From: MH13 sp042140245
GTDB taxonomy: Bacteria; Pseudomonadota; Alphaproteobacteria; Rhizobiales; MH13
Direction: 5' to 3'
Assembly (NCBI RefSeq): GCF_042140245.1
Contig: NZ_CP159483.1
Location: 992,001-1,056,000, forward strand
DNA: 64,000 nt
Part shown: one piece after another, positions 26,694-34,978 of the stretch
Layout: the number at the start of each line of letters is the position of its first letter
How positions within the stretch are numbered: the stretch's first letter is position 1
Notes under the pieces: model-generated
Database searches by the model: none
Told to the model about the DNA's origin: nothing
The model's input: the letters and a program-made list of their open reading frames with translations, nothing else
Position numbers and translations under genes: made by a program

Positions 26694-27233
26694 GTGAATG
26701 ATCTTTGGGTGTTTGGATATGGATCGTTGATCTGGCGACCTGGCTTTGCGCATCGCGCAGCCTATCCGGCGCGTTTGTTTGGCTTCCATCGCTCGTTGTG
26801 CGTTTACAGTCATGTCCATCGCGGTACGCCTGAACGGCCAGGCCTCGTCATGGGGCTTGATCGCGGCGGGTCGTGCCAGGGTGTGGCGTTCCATGTGGAT
26901 GGCGAGCATGCGGCTGAGGTGATGCGCTATCTGCGCGAACGCGAGCAGGCGACCATGGTGTACCAAGAGCGTGTGCAGCCGGTGCATCTTTTGGATCGTG
27001 CTGAAGGCTTGCCGCATAATGTTCGCGCGGTGACCTACTGCGTGGATCGGCTCCATCAGCAGTATGCCGGTGCTCTATCGCGTGAGGCGCAGTTGGAAAT
27101 CGTGCGCGGTGCGGTCGGCCAGTCGGGTGAGAACCCGGAATACGTCGTTCAGACATCGCAGGCGCTGGAGAAGCTCGGGGTGCATGATGCCACCCTGCAT
27201 TGGCTATCCACCCGGCTTCAGGCGGGCAGCTGA
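26694..27233 (+). CDS. ChaC-like gamma-glutamylcyclotransferase
   Basis: The GTG at 26694, nine bases after AAGGAG, gives 179 residues starting MNDLWVFGYGSLIWRPGF, the classic FGYGSLIW substrate-binding motif of the GGCT/ChaC fold. The catalytic Glu region is VMRYLREREQATMVY. ChaC proteins cut glutathione into 5-oxoproline and Cys-Gly. The track of open frame extends upstream to 26478, but those codons overlap the DUF2125 gene and do not fit the family. It is divergent from DUF2125, and its 3' end overlaps the convergent plsC by 16 bp. Confidence 0.9.
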   Translation: MNDLWVFGYGSLIWRPGFAHRAAYPARLFGFHRSLCVYSHVHRGTPERPGLVMGLDRGGSCQGVAFHVDGEHAAEVMRYLREREQATMVYQERVQPVHLLDRAEGLPHNVRAVTYCVDRLHQQYAGALSREAQLEIVRGAVGQSGENPEYVVQTSQALEKLGVHDATLHWLSTRLQAGS

Positions 27234-27973
27234 GTATTAGCCTCTCGCGCCTCTGCAACCAGCTTGTCTGTTTCGGCTTCGACAAGGGTTTCAAGCTCAG
27301 CGCGAACCTGTTTGGTGTCTTGCCCAGCGGGGATCGCTGGTAGCAGTGAGATCACCAGTGTGCCGGGGTAGCGTTTGCCCTGCCGACGCGGCCAGAAAAG
27401 CCCGGAGTTCAAGCCTGCAGGCACCATGGGGACAGCCAATTGCTTGTACATATGGGCAGTGCCTGACTTGTAGTCTGGTTGCGCACCCACAGCCTTGCGT
27501 GTGCCTTCGGGGAAGATGATGAGCTGACGGTTTGCGTCCACGGCCTTTTTGGCAGCTTTTGTCATCTTGCGGAGGGCTTGCGCGTTTTTTGCGCGCTCCA
27601 CTGAGATCATGTCGGCTTTGGCGCAAAACCAACCGAACAGTGGAATGCGCATCAACTCCTGCTTGAGAATATAGGCCGGGTCGTCCAGATAGGGCAGCAG
27701 GCCGAAGGTTTCCCACGTCGATTGATGTTTGCAGGCAATGATGCAGCCAGCCATCGTGCCATCGGGATTGCGCGGAATGTTCTCAAGGCCGCGGATTTCC
27801 CAAGCGATGCCTGCCGTTAATCGGGTGAGCCACATGGTGGACTTTGCCCAACCCTTCATGGCTGTGATCGACCAGTGTCTTGGGCCGAGCAGGATGGGCG
27901 AACACACCACCATCCAGAGGATGACGTTGATGTAGAAGGCCGCATTGGCAGCAATGGAGCGTAATCTCGGCAT
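27218..27973 (-). CDS. plsC: 1-acyl-sn-glycerol-3-phosphate acyltransferase
   Basis: This is a 251-residue inner-membrane acyltransferase. It starts with a hydrophobic segment (AAFYINVILWMVVCSPILLG). The HX4D-type box reads KHQSTWE (His about residue 78, with Glu where Asp is commoner), followed by LFGWFCAKADMISVER and FPEGTRKAVG (substrate phosphate binding), then VPMVPAGLNSG. It makes phosphatidic acid from lysophosphatidic acid. The Glu variant of the first box is common in Alphaproteobacteria. It sits 56 bp downstream of the YdcF-like gene on the same strand. Confidence 0.92.
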   Translation of the reverse strand: MPRLRSIAANAAFYINVILWMVVCSPILLGPRHWSITAMKGWAKSTMWLTRLTAGIAWEIRGLENIPRNPDGTMAGCIIACKHQSTWETFGLLPYLDDPAYILKQELMRIPLFGWFCAKADMISVERAKNAQALRKMTKAAKKAVDANRQLIIFPEGTRKAVGAQPDYKSGTAHMYKQLAVPMVPAGLNSGLFWPRRQGKRYPGTLVISLLPAIPAGQDTKQVRAELETLVEAETDKLVAEAREANTQLPA

Positions 27974-28029
27974 AGGGTTTGATAGACGGAGCCAGGAGAG
28001 GATGCGGAACGGATCGCAGCCTTATCGGC

Positions 28030-28710
28030 CTAACCGGCTGCCCCGACAAGATGGCGCAAGCGCGCCAATTGCAGTTTCATAAACTCACGCGCCAACAGGC
28101 TGACCGGCCAAGAGCTGCTTTCCTGTGCAATGGCGCGTTGATCGTCGGCTGCCGGATCGATGGGAAACGGGATCAGTTCTACGCCAGGAAGAAGGCGGGC
28201 GATTTCGCGGGTGGTGCGCGGAATGTGATAGGCGCTGGTGACAACCAGAAGTGAGGAAAACTCGTGCTCTTGTGCCCAGGCAGCCGTCTCGCGAGCGTTG
28301 CCTGCGGTGTCCATCGCGGCGCGGTCAAGATCGACGCAGCAATCAAACAAAGATGGGTCGGCATGGGTGCGGGCAACAAGCGAGGTGGCACTGGTGGTAT
28401 CGTGGACGCCAGAGATCAGCAGGCGTTGCGCAGCACCATCTTCAAGCAATTGCAGGGCCACCTCAATGCGGGCCTGGCCACCGGTGACCACAACGATACC
28501 GTCAGCTTCCACCGGGCTGGGCGCTGCCAGCGCATTCACATCGCGAACAAAATCGGCAAAGGCAACCAGCGACAGCGCCGCCAAGCCGCCAAGTGTGGCG
28601 GTCATTGCTAGGCGTGCAGCAACGGTCCGCTTGCGCCGCCGAGGCGGGTTTGCGGCACTGTTGGTCGGTTCTGTGGCCTGCGTGGACATGGTTGCGGAAT
28701 CAGAGTTCAC
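28030..28710 (-). CDS. YdcF/ElyC-like DUF218 membrane protein
   Basis: This 226-residue protein starts at a GTG at 28710; an ATG seven codons later (28689) is an alternative. A basic N-terminus is followed by one membrane helix (LAMTATLGGLAALSLVAFADFV) and a DUF218 domain: ADGIVVVTGGQARIEVALQLL, RLLISGVHD, AMDTAGNARETAAWAQ, LLVVTSAYHIPRTT and AREFMKLQLARL. DUF218 proteins are linked to envelope polysaccharide or vancomycin-related functions. The location between ftsX and plsC, typical of Rhizobiales, fits an envelope role, which is inferred. Confidence 0.87.
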   Translation of the reverse strand: MNSDSATMSTQATEPTNSAANPPRRRKRTVAARLAMTATLGGLAALSLVAFADFVRDVNALAAPSPVEADGIVVVTGGQARIEVALQLLEDGAAQRLLISGVHDTTSATSLVARTHADPSLFDCCVDLDRAAMDTAGNARETAAWAQEHEFSSLLVVTSAYHIPRTTREIARLLPGVELIPFPIDPAADDQRAIAQESSSWPVSLLAREFMKLQLARLRHLVGAAG

Positions 28711-28838
28711 GATACACTTCAGTTTCGCCTTGCGATGTCAGTGCGTCAAATGCGGCAAATCAATTAACCTGCCGATTGGGTGAAACTGTGGTGGGTGAAT
28801 GGCGTGTTTTTGGCATGCAGGTACTGGCAGTAGATGTG

Positions 28839-29822
28839 TCAGCGCCCACGTAGGAACCGGCTGACCGTGATGCGCGAGGTAGCGGCTGTCAGGAAGGCGA
28901 TCAAGAAAACCACCAGCGCGCAACCTGCATAGCCATAAAGCCCAAGTGCTGGTGAGCCGATCAGCGCTTCAACTTGGGCCGCATCGGCGGCACCGCGCCG
29001 TGCCATGACCCAGAGCTGGAAGATAAGAAAGATGAGGATCGCGCTGACCCCACCGATCAATCCACCGCGCATGCCAAGCATCAAGAAGTGCCGCTGAAAT
29101 TGCCCCGCAATGAAAGTGTGGCTGGCGCCAACAAAGTGCAGCACCTCCACCACATCCTTGTTGCCGGCCATCGCTGCGCGGGTGGCGAAGATCACGCACA
29201 GAATGGTCGCTGACAGCACCAAGATCAGGACACCGAGACCCCCAAGCACCATGGCTCCCGCCATGCGGGCCAGCTGATCTGTCCAGACCCGGTGATCATC
29301 AACGGTGGCGCCTGGTACCTCTTGATCAAGAGCGGCCTGCAAGGTGGTGAGGTTGAGCAAGCTGGTGTCTGTTACGGTCATCGCCACTAGGCGAGGAATT
29401 GGCAGTTCAGCCAGCGCTGCTTCGGACCCCAAGATGCCAAGCCATGGTTCAAGAAGGGCGCGCGTTTCCTGTTCGCTGACGATAGAGACCGATCCAATGC
29501 CTGGTGATACGCGGGCAAGGTCGGCAGCGCGGTCTAGTCGCTGGTCCATGGTTGCCGGATCGACGGCGGAGACCTCAATGGTTAGTTCCCGCCCGATGTC
29601 TGCACTCCAATTGCTGGCGGCGCGATCAACGAGGGTGACGGCACCCACTGACAGACAAGCCAAGCACCCCATGATCGCGATCACCAGCATCAGCGCGGTG
29701 CCTGCAATGGATCGCTCCGGCACAATGGGTTCGGGCTTGGAGGTGTCGCGCACAGGTTTCTCGGCCGCATGGGCGGGGCCACGCTCCTGCATTTTGGTGC
29801 TGGCGCGTTCAGGTCTCAACAT
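28839..29822 (-). CDS. ftsX: Cell division protein FtsX
   Basis: This 327-residue protein has four membrane helices: GTALMLVIAIMGCLACLSVGAVTL (about 42-66), LGVLILVLSATILCVIFA, LIGGVSAILIFLIFQLW and YAGCALVVFLIAFLTAA. The large periplasmic domain between helices 1 and 2, which activates peptidoglycan hydrolases in FtsEX systems, is present. It forms an ABC-type complex with FtsE. An unusual 72-bp gap separates it from ftsE, with an in-frame stop inside, whereas most ftsEX pairs touch or overlap. Confidence 0.92.
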   Translation of the reverse strand: MLRPERASTKMQERGPAHAAEKPVRDTSKPEPIVPERSIAGTALMLVIAIMGCLACLSVGAVTLVDRAASNWSADIGRELTIEVSAVDPATMDQRLDRAADLARVSPGIGSVSIVSEQETRALLEPWLGILGSEAALAELPIPRLVAMTVTDTSLLNLTTLQAALDQEVPGATVDDHRVWTDQLARMAGAMVLGGLGVLILVLSATILCVIFATRAAMAGNKDVVEVLHFVGASHTFIAGQFQRHFLMLGMRGGLIGGVSAILIFLIFQLWVMARRGAADAAQVEALIGSPALGLYGYAGCALVVFLIAFLTAATSRITVSRFLRGR

Positions 29823-29894
29823 GATGTTGGACCGAATTTTTGGCTTGTTGCGTTTCTGGACGCAAAACTGGTGCTCACTTCTGCTGAGGACGCT

Positions 29895-30554
29895 CTAGTC
29901 ATAGATCTGCACCTGACCGTCATGCAGAACCAACCGGCGCGCTTGATGCTGTTGCATGAGCAGAACATCATGGGTGGCGATGACTATGGAGGTTCCAAGC
30001 TTGTTCAGCTCAACAAAAAGCCTCAACAGGCGGCGGCCCAATTGCGGATCGACATTGCCTGTTGGCTCGTCGGCGAGCAGCAGATCGGGCTGACCGATCA
30101 CAGCACGCGCGATGGCTGCGCGTTGTTTCTCACCGCCTGAAAGCACAGGGGGCATAGCGTACATACGCTCGCCCAGACCCACCCAGCCAAGAAGTTCGCG
30201 GACATCGGCTCCATAGGTGGATTCATCCTTGCCCTGAACCCGCAAGGGCAGTGCCACATTCTCAAAGGTGGTCAGATGGTCCAGCAGGCGGAAGTCTTGG
30301 AACACGACACCTATGCGTTGGCGAAGAGCGGGAATTTCGCGGGCGCTGGCGCGTGCTGTGTTCTTACCAAAGGCGGTCACGCCGCCGCGCGTTGGGCGCA
30401 TGGCCAGCGACATCAATTTCAGCATCGACGTTTTGCCCGCCCCGGAAGGACCGGTGAGATATTGGAAGCTGCGTGGCTCAATATCGAAGGAAAGGTCGGA
30501 GAGTACCTCCGGCCCTCCATCGTAGCGTAGGCCTACATTTTCCATCGTCAGCAC
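29895..30554 (-). CDS. ftsE: Cell division ATP-binding protein FtsE
   Basis: This 219-residue ABC ATPase has LTGPSGAGKTSMLKLM (Walker A, about residue 37), LSGGEKQRAAIARA (signature), LLLADEPTGNVD (Walker B) and IATHD (H-loop). The GTG start at 30554 gives MLTMENVGLRY, the same length before ENVGLRY as known FtsE proteins. FtsE binds FtsX at the septum and couples ATP hydrolysis to cell-wall splitting. A CtrA-type box lies 82 bp upstream in the divergent intergenic region. Confidence 0.94.
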   Translation of the reverse strand: MLTMENVGLRYDGGPEVLSDLSFDIEPRSFQYLTGPSGAGKTSMLKLMSLAMRPTRGGVTAFGKNTARASAREIPALRQRIGVVFQDFRLLDHLTTFENVALPLRVQGKDESTYGADVRELLGWVGLGERMYAMPPVLSGGEKQRAAIARAVIGQPDLLLADEPTGNVDPQLGRRLLRLFVELNKLGTSIVIATHDVLLMQQHQARRLVLHDGQVQIYD

Positions 30555-30636
30555 AGCTGCATGCTCCTGCCCAACCCGTCATGCGCCCGGGCCCGCGCGG
30601 CAATCGTTCGTTGCATACCACTCGCACCCTTCATGG

Positions 30637-30652
30637 TTAACAGCCCTTTAAC
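30637..30652. promoter_or_regulatory. CtrA-type binding site (TTAA-N7-TTAAC)
   Basis: TTAACAGCCCTTTAAC at 30637-30652 fits the full alphaproteobacterial CtrA box, two TTAA half-sites with exactly seven bases between. It sits in the 161-bp region between ftsE (leftward) and the zinc-ribbon gene (rightward), 64 bp from the latter's start. CtrA control of ftsE is plausible in this group. Match to consensus is seen; function is inferred. Confidence 0.7.
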
Positions 30653-30715
30653 GCTCGCGCGTTACCAGTTGTGGATCGACCTTTCTGAGGTCTTTGGTGA
30701 CAAAATGGCCCGCCT

Positions 30716-31597
30716 GTGAAAATTGTCTGCCCCCATTGTTCGTCTGACTATGACGTCGCTGACGATATGCTTGGCCCCAACGGGCGCAAGGTGAAATGCG
30801 CCTCATGCCAAAAGATCTGGCACGCTGTGCCAGAAGAAGAGATAGCGTCGACTGCTGACATCGATGCTCTTTTCGAGGCTGGTGATGTCCAGAACGAGGA
30901 GGCGATGGCTGGTGGTGGCGATGCAATGGATGGCTTTGCCGCTGTGGCTGAGGACGGTGTCGGCGAGGGTGATGGTGACTTTGCCAGTTGGGACGAGAGC
31001 CAGGTTGCGACCGACGCCACGCAAGATGCATTAGCATCGGGTCCGGTTGATGCCGGGGTTGAAGCACCGGTTCCACGTAAGCATCGCCGGGTTCGCCTGA
31101 AAGGCCAACGCTCTGGTCCATCCAAATTTGAACAGATTCTGCGTCGAGCTGCCACTGTCGCTGCGCCTGCCGGTGTTGCCCTTGGCTTGATTGGTCTTGT
31201 GTTGGCGATCCCGGCGCGTGATGCCGTTGTACGCGCAGTGCCGGATTTGGCGCGGCTTTATCAAATGGTTGGTTTGGATGTGAACGTGCGTGGCATCGAG
31301 TTCTCGCCTTTCACCGCTGAGCGCGCTTTGGTTGCCGGGCTGACAGTGTTGCGCATTGAAGGCAGCATGGTGAATGCCGATGACAGCACACGCGCCGTTG
31401 CGCCGCTGCGCATGGCATTGCTTGCAGAAACTGGCGCGGAGCTTTTTGTTTGGCGGGTGGACCCGGCTGCCACCGAGCTGCTGCCAGAGCAAAGCGTGCC
31501 CGTTTTTAGCGAACTGACTGCACCGCCTGAAACCGTTGCCAGCGTTTCTGTCCGCTTTCTGCAAGAAGACGAGCGCCTTCCGGGCGCGATCAACTGA
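30716..31597 (+). CDS. MJ0042 zinc-ribbon protein with one membrane helix (DUF3426-like)
   Basis: The GTG at 30716 gives 293 residues. The first 40 form an MJ0042-type zinc ribbon with two CxxC pairs (VCPHCSSDYDV and VKCASCQKIWHAVP). A very acidic, Gly/Ala-rich linker follows, then a basic patch (PRKHRRVRLKGQR), one membrane helix (VAAPAGVALGLIGLVLAIPA, about 145-165) and a periplasmic beta-rich domain. That organisation is found in alphaproteobacterial proteins divergent from ftsE. The function is unknown. Divergence from ftsE across a CtrA box suggests cell-cycle linkage. Confidence 0.82.
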   Translation: MKIVCPHCSSDYDVADDMLGPNGRKVKCASCQKIWHAVPEEEIASTADIDALFEAGDVQNEEAMAGGGDAMDGFAAVAEDGVGEGDGDFASWDESQVATDATQDALASGPVDAGVEAPVPRKHRRVRLKGQRSGPSKFEQILRRAATVAAPAGVALGLIGLVLAIPARDAVVRAVPDLARLYQMVGLDVNVRGIEFSPFTAERALVAGLTVLRIEGSMVNADDSTRAVAPLRMALLAETGAELFVWRVDPAATELLPEQSVPVFSELTAPPETVASVSVRFLQEDERLPGAIN

Positions 31598-31702
31598 CAG
31601 CAAACTGTGGCCAATCGGCCTATCTGGCCCGATGTTCACGCCGTGTTAAACTGAACAGAATCACCTTTTGCGTCTGCCAAAGAAACATAGGACGGCATCG
31701 CG

Positions 31703-32077
31703 ATGGCACGGCTGTTGGTTGCAGAGGATGACGAGGCCGTTCGGGCCTTTCTAGAAAAAGCGTTTGAGCTGGACGGTCATGAGGTGCGCACCGCCGAGGA
31801 CGGCGCTATGGCACTGGAAGTGTTGGCTGAAGAAAGCGGCGCTTTCGATCTGCTTTTGACCGATATTCAGATGCCCGTCATGGACGGTATCGCGTTGGCA
31901 CTTTCCACTGTGCGTGATTATCCGGGCCTGCCGATTTTGCTGATGACCGGTTATGCCAATCAGCGCGAACGGGCCCATGGGCTTGAATCACTGGTCGAGG
32001 ACGTGATCATGAAGCCGTTCTCCTTGGCCGATATCCGCAATGCTGTTGGCGGCGTGCTGGAGAAGCACGCGGCTTAA
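31703..32077 (+). CDS. Single-domain response regulator (CpdR-like receiver)
   Basis: This 124-residue protein is only a receiver domain: acidic pair in VAEDDEAVRAF (Asp 8-10), phospho-acceptor Asp in LLLTDIQMPVMDG (about residue 54), Thr in LLMTGYA and Lys in IMKPFSL. There is no output domain. It resembles CpdR, the alphaproteobacterial phospho-relay receiver that controls ClpXP-mediated CtrA degradation. A CheY-type role cannot be excluded, and no histidine kinase or Hpt gene is adjacent. It follows the zinc-ribbon gene, 105 bp downstream on the same strand. Confidence 0.82.
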   Translation: MARLLVAEDDEAVRAFLEKAFELDGHEVRTAEDGAMALEVLAEESGAFDLLLTDIQMPVMDGIALALSTVRDYPGLPILLMTGYANQRERAHGLESLVEDVIMKPFSLADIRNAVGGVLEKHAA

Positions 32078-32089
32078 CTACCTTCCACC

Positions 32090-32210
32090 CAACGTCATGG
32101 CCGGGCTTGACCCGGCCACCCAGCTTCTTTGCAATCCACCGGCGCATTGGTGCGGTTTGCAGTGCAGAGAGATGGATCCTCGGATCAAGTCCGAGGATGA
32201 CACCTGTTGG
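32090..32210. repeat. REP-like mosaic of three hairpins
   Basis: TGGCCGGG-CTTGA-CCCGGCCA (32098-32118) and ATCCTCGGA-TCAAG-TCCGAGGAT (32176-32198) are two perfect hairpins. A third, imperfect one lies between them (CCACC...GGTGCGG, about 32136-32157). The conserved CTTGA/TCAAG loops and the GTCATGG / GATGACAC borders match a dispersed intergenic repeat style seen in Rhizobiales. It may also terminate the convergent response-regulator and DUF4175 transcripts. Confidence 0.75.
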
Positions 32211-32219
32211 GATGGTTAG

Positions 32220-34820
32220 CTAAAACCGGTCGATCAACCGATCGAGATAATCCCGCTCCACCTGCGGGCGGATTTGTTCGCCGAGTCGGCGCTGGATCTC
32301 GTTCAAGATATCGCGGGCCCGCTGGATGTCGGTTTCCTCGGGTACGCGAACGGTTCCATCAGCATTCTGGCCGCCAGCTTCGCGTTGTGGGCGGCCTAGT
32401 GGATCAGTGCCGCGTTGACCGTCACCGCCCGGGCCGAAGGTGATCCGTGGCATGCCTTGGCCTGGTCCTGGGCTTTGACCTGGCCCTTGGGCTTGGCCTT
32501 CACCGCCCTGGCCTTCGCCTTGGGCAAGCTGCTCCATCATGTCCTGCGCGCCTTGACGTAGGGCTTCCAGAGCCCGTCCTTGTTCACCAAGCGCCGTGGT
32601 GGGGTCGCCTTGCTGCAGCATCTCGCCAGCGCCTTCCATGGCATCGCCTGCTTCACCGAACTGATCTGGGTTGAGACCGAGATCGCGCAACGCATCCATC
32701 AGGTCTCTCAGTTGCTCCTCAAGCGTGCGCTGTTGCTCAGCAAGCTCGTTCAGCGGGTCGGACTGTGGCGCCGTGTTTTGGTTGCCATCGGGGCGTTCGG
32801 CTTGATCATTTTCACCGCCTGGCGGAGAGAATTGCCGTGGTGGCCGCACCTGTTGGCGCTGGGCATCAGATGAGAAGGGGAAGGTTTCATCCAGCAAGCG
32901 TTGTTGCTCGCGGGTGATCGCTTGTAGCTCTTGCATCGACTCGCGCAGTTGCTGCTCTTGCGGGCTTGGTTCGCGCCGCTCCATGGCCTGGGCGCCACGC
33001 AGCTGATCAAGCTGTTCGCGCAATTGGTCAAGAAGTTCACGGGCTGCTTCGGAGGCGCCAAGCTCGGCCAAATCTTGGATCTGATCCATCATATCCTGCA
33101 TGGCCAACGGATTGAGGTTGGCCATAGGCATGTCTTGCGGCATCTGCGCCATATCTTGGTTCTGCAGCCGTTCGGCCAGCGCTTGCATATACTCTTGGAA
33201 AGCCTGGCGAAGCTCATCCATCAGCGCTGAAATCTCTTCATCGCTTGCCCCGTTTTCCAGCGCCTCGGCAAGGTTTTCTTCAGCCTCGCGCAAACGCTCC
33301 GCAGCGAGCGACAGATCACCGTCCTCAACCTGCAGCGCCAACTGCCAGAGCATATCGATCACCTCTAAGCGCTCTTGGTCCTCGCGGGCAAAGCGAAGGC
33401 GCTGTGTGGTGACGGTAAGGGCAAGGAACGTGGAAAACTCATCCTCCATGAAGGTTTCTGGCGCCAGCGCCAGGCCTTCCAGTGTGGTCAGAACGCGGGG
33501 CTGGGTGCGGCTGTCGATGGCGAGCAATCGGCGCTGCTCAACCAAAGCTCGGGCCAGCGGTTCGCGGAAAGGACGCTGTGGAAGGAGAACGGTCAGGGTT
33601 TCACTGGTCGCCTCTTGGCCCGCGCCATCAGTGGCCACCAAGGTCATGTCGACCTCAAGTCCAGCCCAGGGATGGGCGGAAAGGTCGCGCGTGGTTTCCA
33701 CGGTGCCACCGGTCGGGGTTTGTGGCAGGACGAGATCGATGCGCGGCGCTGGTATGAGCGGCGTGGCGTCGGCGTAGCGCTCGTCGGCAGGCTCAACATC
33801 GGCGTGTGCGCTTTCCACCGCGTAGTCATCTTCAGCGGTGTAGAGAATTTCAATCGCCCCGACCGCCGTACCCTCAGGTTCGCCGGCAAAGTGGATCGTT
33901 GGTGGCGTGTCAGGTGTGATGAGAAGCGGAAGGGATAGCGTGTCTGCCTGCGATGAAAGATCAAGCGTCACATCGGCGGCTAGCACCGTTTCCAGGCTTC
34001 CGGCCTGTTCTTCCTCTGACGTAAGAGTCAGTGTCTCTGTGCCATTCATCGGTGTGAGGCTGGCGGTAACGGCGTCCGGATCGCTCAAAAGGATCGTCAG
34101 CCGACTGCCCGTGGGCAGCATGGCGCCAATGGGTGGCTCGGTTGTGCCATCCATTGTGGCGCCCGCAAGCAGAGTGCGCGGCGGCAAGCTTGTGTAGGCC
34201 GGTGGCGTTGCCCAGACATCAATTCGCACCGGCACCGTGGGTGCCGACTGAATAGGAGCGAACGCCTGGGCAATCCGCTCAACGCGTTGCGGACCGGCGA
34301 CGAAGAATGCGACCACCAGGATAAGCAAAACGGGCGCGCGAAGGGCCCAGCGATCCAACAGTTCGGTCCGCGGTGCTGGGAACCCGGCGGTCAAGCGTTT
34401 AACCTTGTCGGCCATGCGGTCCTGATGCGCCTGCCAGAGCGCCATGCCTTGCGGGCTGCTTGTGTCAAACGGCGCATCGTTGAGTGCGGCCAGAGGCCTG
34501 CCTTCTAGATGCGAGGCTGCTTCAACCCGTTTCATACCCTCCTGATGAGATGCCCGTGGAGTCCGCAAAGCCCAAAGTATGGACGCCAAGAAAGCAAGGC
34601 CCAGCAGGCCAACAAGCGCAAACCGGGCAAGGTCTGGTAGCAATGGCCAAATACCCAGCCAGGAAAGCGCAAGGAACAGCCCAAGGATTGAGCCGACTAA
34701 GACCAGGCGCGGCCACAGTCGTTCAACGAATGCAAAAAGCTTCGCCCGGCCAGTGGCCCGGGCGATGCGTTTGGAAAGCTGGGTTTCAAGCCCTGATTCT
34801 GGCAGGTGCGCACGGCTCAT
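32220..34820 (-). CDS. TIGR02302/DUF4175 family membrane protein
   Basis: The ATG at 34820 gives 866 residues. Near the N-terminus are two close membrane helices (LVLVGSILGLFLALSWLGI and FALVGLLGLAFLASILWAL) and one more around residue 165 (VLLILVVAFFVAG). A long region of beta-type repeats follows, then a Gln/Glu-rich coiled-coil part (MANLNPLAMQDMMDQIQDLAEL, AREQLDQLR) and a Gly/Gln-rich low-complexity tail. This is the DUF4175 family, which sits near lysA in many Rhizobiales. The function is unknown; an envelope role is inferred. The frame extends to 34925, but that part lies in a repeat and is not convincing. Confidence 0.88.
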   Translation of the reverse strand: MSRAHLPESGLETQLSKRIARATGRAKLFAFVERLWPRLVLVGSILGLFLALSWLGIWPLLPDLARFALVGLLGLAFLASILWALRTPRASHQEGMKRVEAASHLEGRPLAALNDAPFDTSSPQGMALWQAHQDRMADKVKRLTAGFPAPRTELLDRWALRAPVLLILVVAFFVAGPQRVERIAQAFAPIQSAPTVPVRIDVWATPPAYTSLPPRTLLAGATMDGTTEPPIGAMLPTGSRLTILLSDPDAVTASLTPMNGTETLTLTSEEEQAGSLETVLAADVTLDLSSQADTLSLPLLITPDTPPTIHFAGEPEGTAVGAIEILYTAEDDYAVESAHADVEPADERYADATPLIPAPRIDLVLPQTPTGGTVETTRDLSAHPWAGLEVDMTLVATDGAGQEATSETLTVLLPQRPFREPLARALVEQRRLLAIDSRTQPRVLTTLEGLALAPETFMEDEFSTFLALTVTTQRLRFAREDQERLEVIDMLWQLALQVEDGDLSLAAERLREAEENLAEALENGASDEEISALMDELRQAFQEYMQALAERLQNQDMAQMPQDMPMANLNPLAMQDMMDQIQDLAELGASEAARELLDQLREQLDQLRGAQAMERREPSPQEQQLRESMQELQAITREQQRLLDETFPFSSDAQRQQVRPPRQFSPPGGENDQAERPDGNQNTAPQSDPLNELAEQQRTLEEQLRDLMDALRDLGLNPDQFGEAGDAMEGAGEMLQQGDPTTALGEQGRALEALRQGAQDMMEQLAQGEGQGGEGQAQGPGQSPGPGQGMPRITFGPGGDGQRGTDPLGRPQREAGGQNADGTVRVPEETDIQRARDILNEIQRRLGEQIRPQVERDYLDRLIDRF

Positions 34821-34920
34821 ACTGGGAGTTTGGCGCGCAGGTGTGGCCAAGACAAGGCTTTGATGCTTGACGGTGTGCCGATTGTTGCTCTGACGACCGT
34901 GCTGTCCGGGATCTGCGGAG

Positions 34921-34956
34921 GTCACATTTGTGACGTTCTTGGATCAACCCCCAAGA
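34921..34956. repeat. Two short hairpins between lysA and the DUF4175 gene
   Basis: GTCACATTTGTGAC (34921-34934) is a palindrome, followed by TCTTGG-ATCAACCC-CCAAGA (34937-34956) and then TGACA. The second looks like a decayed copy of the TCCTCGGATCAAGTCCGAGGATGACA element found at 32176-32202, so related repeat copies appear on both sides of the DUF4175 gene. It may also end the lysA transcript. Confidence 0.55.
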
Positions 34957-34978
34957 TGACAGGGCTGAAGGGTCGCAG

